In this document: positions 60,706 to 64,000 of the stretch, piece by piece
How the letters are laid out: every line of letters begins with the position of its first letter
Numbering within the stretch: the first letter of the stretch is position 1
Origin: Scenedesmus sp. ARA3
Lineage: Eukaryota > Chlorophyta > Chlorophyceae > Sphaeropleales > Scenedesmaceae
Direction: 5' to 3'
NCBI GenBank assembly: GCA_004335835.1
Contig: RWJK01001624.1
Coordinates: 3,569-67,568, forward strand
Length of the DNA stretch: 64,000 nucleotides
The notes under the pieces: model-generated
What the model saw: only the letters and a program-made list of their open reading frames with translations
What the model was told of the DNA's origin: nothing
Databases searched by the model: none
Program-made: the position numbers and the translations under genes

Positions 60706-61870
60706 TGCCTTGCCCTGGGGCAGGTGATGCTGCAACCCTGCCATTGCCGTTGGCCGCTGCTGCTGCTGCTGGGCTTGCAGGAGACACGGGTGGTATGCCA
60801 AGGTCTTGCAGGAAAGCGTTGAGCTGTGCCAGGTCAGCTATGTCGGCCTGCTGCTGTGCTTGCAGGACATGCATGGCTGCTTCCAGCTGCTGCTGGTAGT
60901 GCGACCTGGCAGTTTGGCGGGCAGCAATGCAACGGCAGGCATACAGAAGTGTTTTGATCACTGCCCAAGTACAAAGAGCTGTTGACACCCTATCGTATGC
61001 GCACGAGCGTGAGCGACTGCTGCTGGTATGTGCAGTAGTATGCTGCTGCTCAAAGTGCAGCAGTGGCCCATATGCGCTTGCCGTGTGCCTGCATCTATGC
61101 ACAGATATGCTTGCACACAGCAGTGTACACATGTGCTCAAGTGCACTGCCAGACTTGCACATCAACTTCACTACCCACCTGATCGCCGCCTTCTCCTTTG
61201 CCATTTGCCTCCTGATGCTCAAGGCAGTGGCAGCTATCGCAGCTACTGCTGCAATTATCTGCCAGGGCACGACAGCGCTGATCTGGCGTGCCACTTCTGA
61301 GCATTGCTGCAGGCCAGACATGCTGGGGTGTGCTGTCATGACCACCCAGCAGTGCTGCCAGCCCATGAACATATGGTGCAGCACTTCAGCTACTGGAGAT
61401 GCGACAGCCTTCCAGACGCTCGCCAGGGCAGGTACCACAGCAGCAGCTGCTGCTGAAGCTGAGAGCGCGCTGCCTGCTGCCGCTGCACCGCCCTGCCCTG
61501 CTTGAGATGCAGCTGCTGCTCCGTGTAGCCAAATGGCAACAGCAGCGGCTGCCATCGCTGCAACCGCGCCCAGGATAACATAAACGGGGTTGAAGACGAT
61601 CCTGCTGCTTTTACGTGCGGGTTGGGGGCTGGCAGGAGGGGGCTGCGGACTAGGGCTGCTAGGGCTGCTGCCAGGTGTGCTGCTGCTGCTCTCGGGGCCC
61701 CTGGAAACCTCCACCAGGTCCCTGCTTGCAGACCCGACATTTACGGGTCTCAGGAAAGACTTTGAAGGCTTACGCAGCGTCCGCTCCAGCAGGGGCCTCT
61801 GCAACGCTCGCACGGGACAGAGAGGATGTAGCGCAGCTGGCCTCATGGCCAGCGCGCGAAAGTTGTTCAT
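53316..61870 (-). CDS. Membrane-anchored coiled-coil protein with C-terminal profilin domain
   Basis: Ten minus-strand exons (61870-61179, 60905-60566, 60335-60210, 60008-58835, 58550-58402, 58052-57870, 57658-57260, 56943-56755, 56450-55746, 55559-53316) close in phase to 2066 residues. The N-terminus is basic and Ser/Pro-rich, like an organelle transit peptide. Two hydrophobic helices follow (VYVILGAVAAMAAAAVAIWL near 96-115, and VVPWQIIAAVAAIAATALSI near 205). Then about 1650 residues of Gln/Ala/Glu/Leu-rich heptad coiled coil run with few breaks. This layout matches plant MFP1, a thylakoid-anchored filament-like protein. The last 159 residues (53319-53795) read as profilin: GWQLYVDRYLLIDLPEGG, HGAIVGPDSGVYASDPSFP, KHYEASIEQREAALLLVCKA, a GGKQGGV turn, TRQTLVIGLWDD and GCGNAVARLAQALESYGY. 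The profilin match is by eye, not by search. Confidence 0.82.
60337..60373 (-). repeat. (CTG)n before a 3' splice site of the profilin-fusion gene
   Basis: On the minus strand about eleven CTG triplets end in CTGCTGCCAG, the acceptor of the exon starting at 60335. Confidence 0.9.
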
Positions 61871-62691
61871 TTAAACGGCCAAACAACAGCGTTTTAAATA
61901 ACCAGCACGCTGTCCCTCCCCAGACAGCGGTGCACCGCTTCAGTACTCAGCTGTCTGGTCTAGCCCAGCAAGCTGGAGTGCTGCTAGTGTGACGTTGAAG
62001 GCCGCAAACAAAGGCAGGCAGCGATCTGCGATCACAGCCACGGCGATCGGACTGCTCCCGGAGTGACAATTGGTCTGCAGGGTTTGACGCTTTGACGATC
62101 ATTGACTTGTGTGAATCGGGGCAGCAGCCAGCGCCTAGCCTGCACTCTTACTCAGTCACATGAAAGTGTTTTGACGCTTTTGGTCGGGCATATTAAACAA
62201 ACCTAACGGTCACAACAACTTGTGGTGTGGTAGCACTTGCGGTGCATATTGCTCCAAAGGCACAGCTAGTCATTACGTTCCAAACAAGCATGAGAAAGTG
62301 TGCATCAATGATTGGAACTGTTTTTGAAGGAGTAGCGCAGTACCTACGCCTTGTCAACGTGAACCAGCCCAGGCTCATGTTGCAGGCCTGCAGCAGCTGC
62401 GCATGACCTTGGCAAGGCACAGGCACTCGCAGGCAATTCTCAGCAGGCACGCAGGATCATGCTCATTCACTTACACAGCATAGGACGCTTTCAAGGCTTG
62501 TTTTCCTCCTCCACACTCCCGACATGCCGCCGGGCAGCTCGGTGTCACTGCCAGAACCCTACTTGTTTGATTCAACAGTCAATCTACTTTACGCCTTTTG
62601 GGCTCCAGCCTTTACGTCATCGACAAGTGTTCACAGATGTCGGTGAGGATCAGCAGCTCCCTCGTGTTTGGCCTCTACCCCAAGATTTCTC
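61871..62691. promoter_or_regulatory. Divergent promoter region
   Basis: 0.8 kb between the starts of the profilin-fusion gene (minus) and PIG-P (plus). It should carry both promoters. No TATA element or repeat was recognised. Confidence 0.35.
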
Positions 62692-62985
62692 ATGCCAGCA
62701 GTCGCTGTTCCGCGAGCGTCGTCACGTGGAGCTAGCAGTGTCGAGGTCTACGGCTTTGTGGGATGGATCGCTTCAGCAGTGACCTTTGGTGAGCCGCAAC
62801 TGCTGCCATTGCCGCCGCGAGCTCTCTACTGGTGCTGTTGTTCTCTGCTGCTGCTCACATGCACCAGCAACTGCTATTACAATCGAGCTGACATCGAACC
62901 TCTTTTGCAGTCTTGTACTGCCTCTGGGCCTTTGTACCTGAGGCCCTGCTGCACAAAGCAGGCATCACATACTACCCCAACAAGT

Positions 62986-63032
<47 letters not shown>

Positions 63033-63458
63033 GCAGCTGTTAGTATTTAATTGCAGGCAGCTTGCCTGGTGAGGTTCATAAGCAGACATGCTCTGCTGAT
63101 CCCGCACCCAGCAGCAGTGTATATTGTTGTGCCGCGACACCTGCATTTCTGCAGACCCTCTGACAGTGTTGGTGCTGCTTGCTCTGCTGCAGGGAGTGGG
63201 CTCTGATCATCCCCTCATACCTGATTGCATGTGTGGTGTTCGTCTATTGGGTCTATGAGAGGTGAGGTACTGTCCCACAGTCCCAGCATAATCGCACAGC
63301 AAGGCAGCTGGAAAGTACTGGGGGCGCTTTTCACAGAGCATTGTTCATTCCAACAGTGTTAGTTGCTGTTCTGAAGCAGGTTAATGCTGTGTATTGCCAG
63401 GCCCAAGTGGTTGCTGGATCTCACACAGTTGTGTCTGCCGCTGCTGCTGCTTCTGCTT

Positions 63459-63495
<37 letters not shown>

Positions 63496-64000
63496 AGCCT
63501 CAATATGATGAGTGTGCCGCGCCCTGACTCCCTGTCAACCATCTGTGGTGCGTGCTGCCAAGCTGCCCAAACGTTTGTTGCCTAGCAGTAGGCTTGCAGC
63601 TGCCATTCAAGAACCGCCCCGCTGCATGATACAGCCTGCATCGCCTTGCCTGTACATGATCAGCTGCAGCCACCACAGCTCCGCTCATTCACTGCGAGTT
63701 GCTGCGGCACATGTGCAACACCCTAACTTGCTCAACCTCCCAACTCTGCTGCCTCCTGCAGACTCTAAGAGCAAGTGGATCACGCAGCTGGGCATGCCGA
63801 GCGCTGCTGCATCCACGACGCACAGCATCCCTCCCCTGGTGCACATGCCCCCACACCTGGCCAGCAGCGTGCTGTATGGAGGAGCCAGCTTCCAAGGTAC
63901 GTGGGTGAGAGGGCAGCAAGTGCAGCACAGTCGGTCACCATCAGGCATGCAAGGAGTGCCGTACAGTTGAGGTTGTGAGCCATGACAGCTGCCGCGCGGT
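62692..64000 (+). CDS. PIGP: PIG-P subunit of GPI-GlcNAc transferase, 3' end missing
   Basis: Small ER membrane subunit of the complex that adds GlcNAc to phosphatidylinositol in the first step of GPI-anchor synthesis. Exons 62692-62788, 62911-62983, 63193-63261, 63498-63547 and 63762-63896 are in phase; the last ends at a GTACGT donor, so at least one further exon lies at or beyond the edge. The PIG-P domain starts at VEVYGFVGWIASAVTF, then VLYCLWAFVPEALLHKAGI, TYYPNKEWALIIPSYLIACV, and SLNMMSVPRPDSLSTICDSK. It has two membrane helices joined by the conserved YYP-x-K-x-WA loop. The final exon contains SIPPLVHMPPHLASSVLYG, resembling the plant C-terminal extension. The ATG at 62692 is the only in-frame one before the domain. 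Confidence 0.9.
62984..63035 (+). repeat. (CAG)n tract at a PIG-P 5' splice site
   Basis: About 14 CAG triplets begin immediately within the donor (GTGAGCAGCAGCAG) of the second exon. Confidence 0.9.
63446..63497 (+). repeat. (CTG)n tract at a PIG-P 3' splice site
   Basis: A tract of about 14 CTG triplets ends in the acceptor CTGCAG that precedes the exon at 63498. It occupies the place of the polypyrimidine tract. Confidence 0.9.

Noticed and set aside
1..64000. tRNA and snRNA genes
   Set aside because: I looked for T-loop-like GGTTCGA strings and clover-leaf arms and saw none that held up; a covariance-model scan would be needed to exclude them.

Overview
The window is nuclear DNA of a green alga. 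The genes are split by many short GT-AG introns and encode plant/algal-type proteins: a phytol kinase with a chloroplast leader, a BAT1-type amino-acid permease and an MFP1-like coiled-coil protein. Coding sequence and introns are saturated with CAG/CTG triplets that give poly-Q, poly-A and poly-S stretches. This style, together with an LRR protein built of short LPxLPxxL units, suggests Chlorophyceae, perhaps Sphaeropleales (Scenedesmus/Tetradesmus-like). That placement is inference from style, not from a marker gene.

Layout, left to right: the start of an unrecognised minus-strand gene (1-550); a minus-strand MYND zinc-finger/MSS51-type protein (1080-3748); the intronless splicing factor ESS2/DGCR14 (+, 4383-6173); a FANCJ/BRIP1 DNA helicase with a very long Q-rich tail (+, 6988-15288); a secreted ML/NPC2-like lipid-binding protein (-, 16173-17519); a phytol/farnesol kinase (+, 17909-19634); an APC-family amino-acid permease (+, 22042-26200); about 3.6 kb without a gene I can support; a small unknown protein (-, 29790-30350); a CDKAL1-type tRNA methylthiotransferase (+, 31505-36802); an unknown conserved-looking protein (-, 37791-41218); a JMJD7 lysyl hydroxylase (+, 42320-45056) with an in-frame amber codon; a G-patch/zinc-finger protein of the GPATCH8 type (+, 45619-48980); an LRR protein (+, 49606-51594); a 2066-residue membrane-anchored coiled-coil protein ending in a profilin domain (-, 53316-61870); and the start of PIG-P (+, 62692 to beyond the window).

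The genes are a typical nuclear mix (RNA processing, DNA repair, tRNA modification, lipid and GPI metabolism, transport) and do not form one pathway. For eleven genes I derived complete exon chains by hand, and every chain closes in phase.

Three things stand out. First, a profilin domain is fused to an MFP1-like anchored filament protein. Second, exon edges with their splice sites are repeatedly duplicated inside the neighbouring introns: I count 16 decoy copies in four genes. Third, triplet repeats have a strict polarity: on the sense strand (CAG)n lies in exons and after 5' splice sites, while (CTG)n lies just before 3' splice sites.
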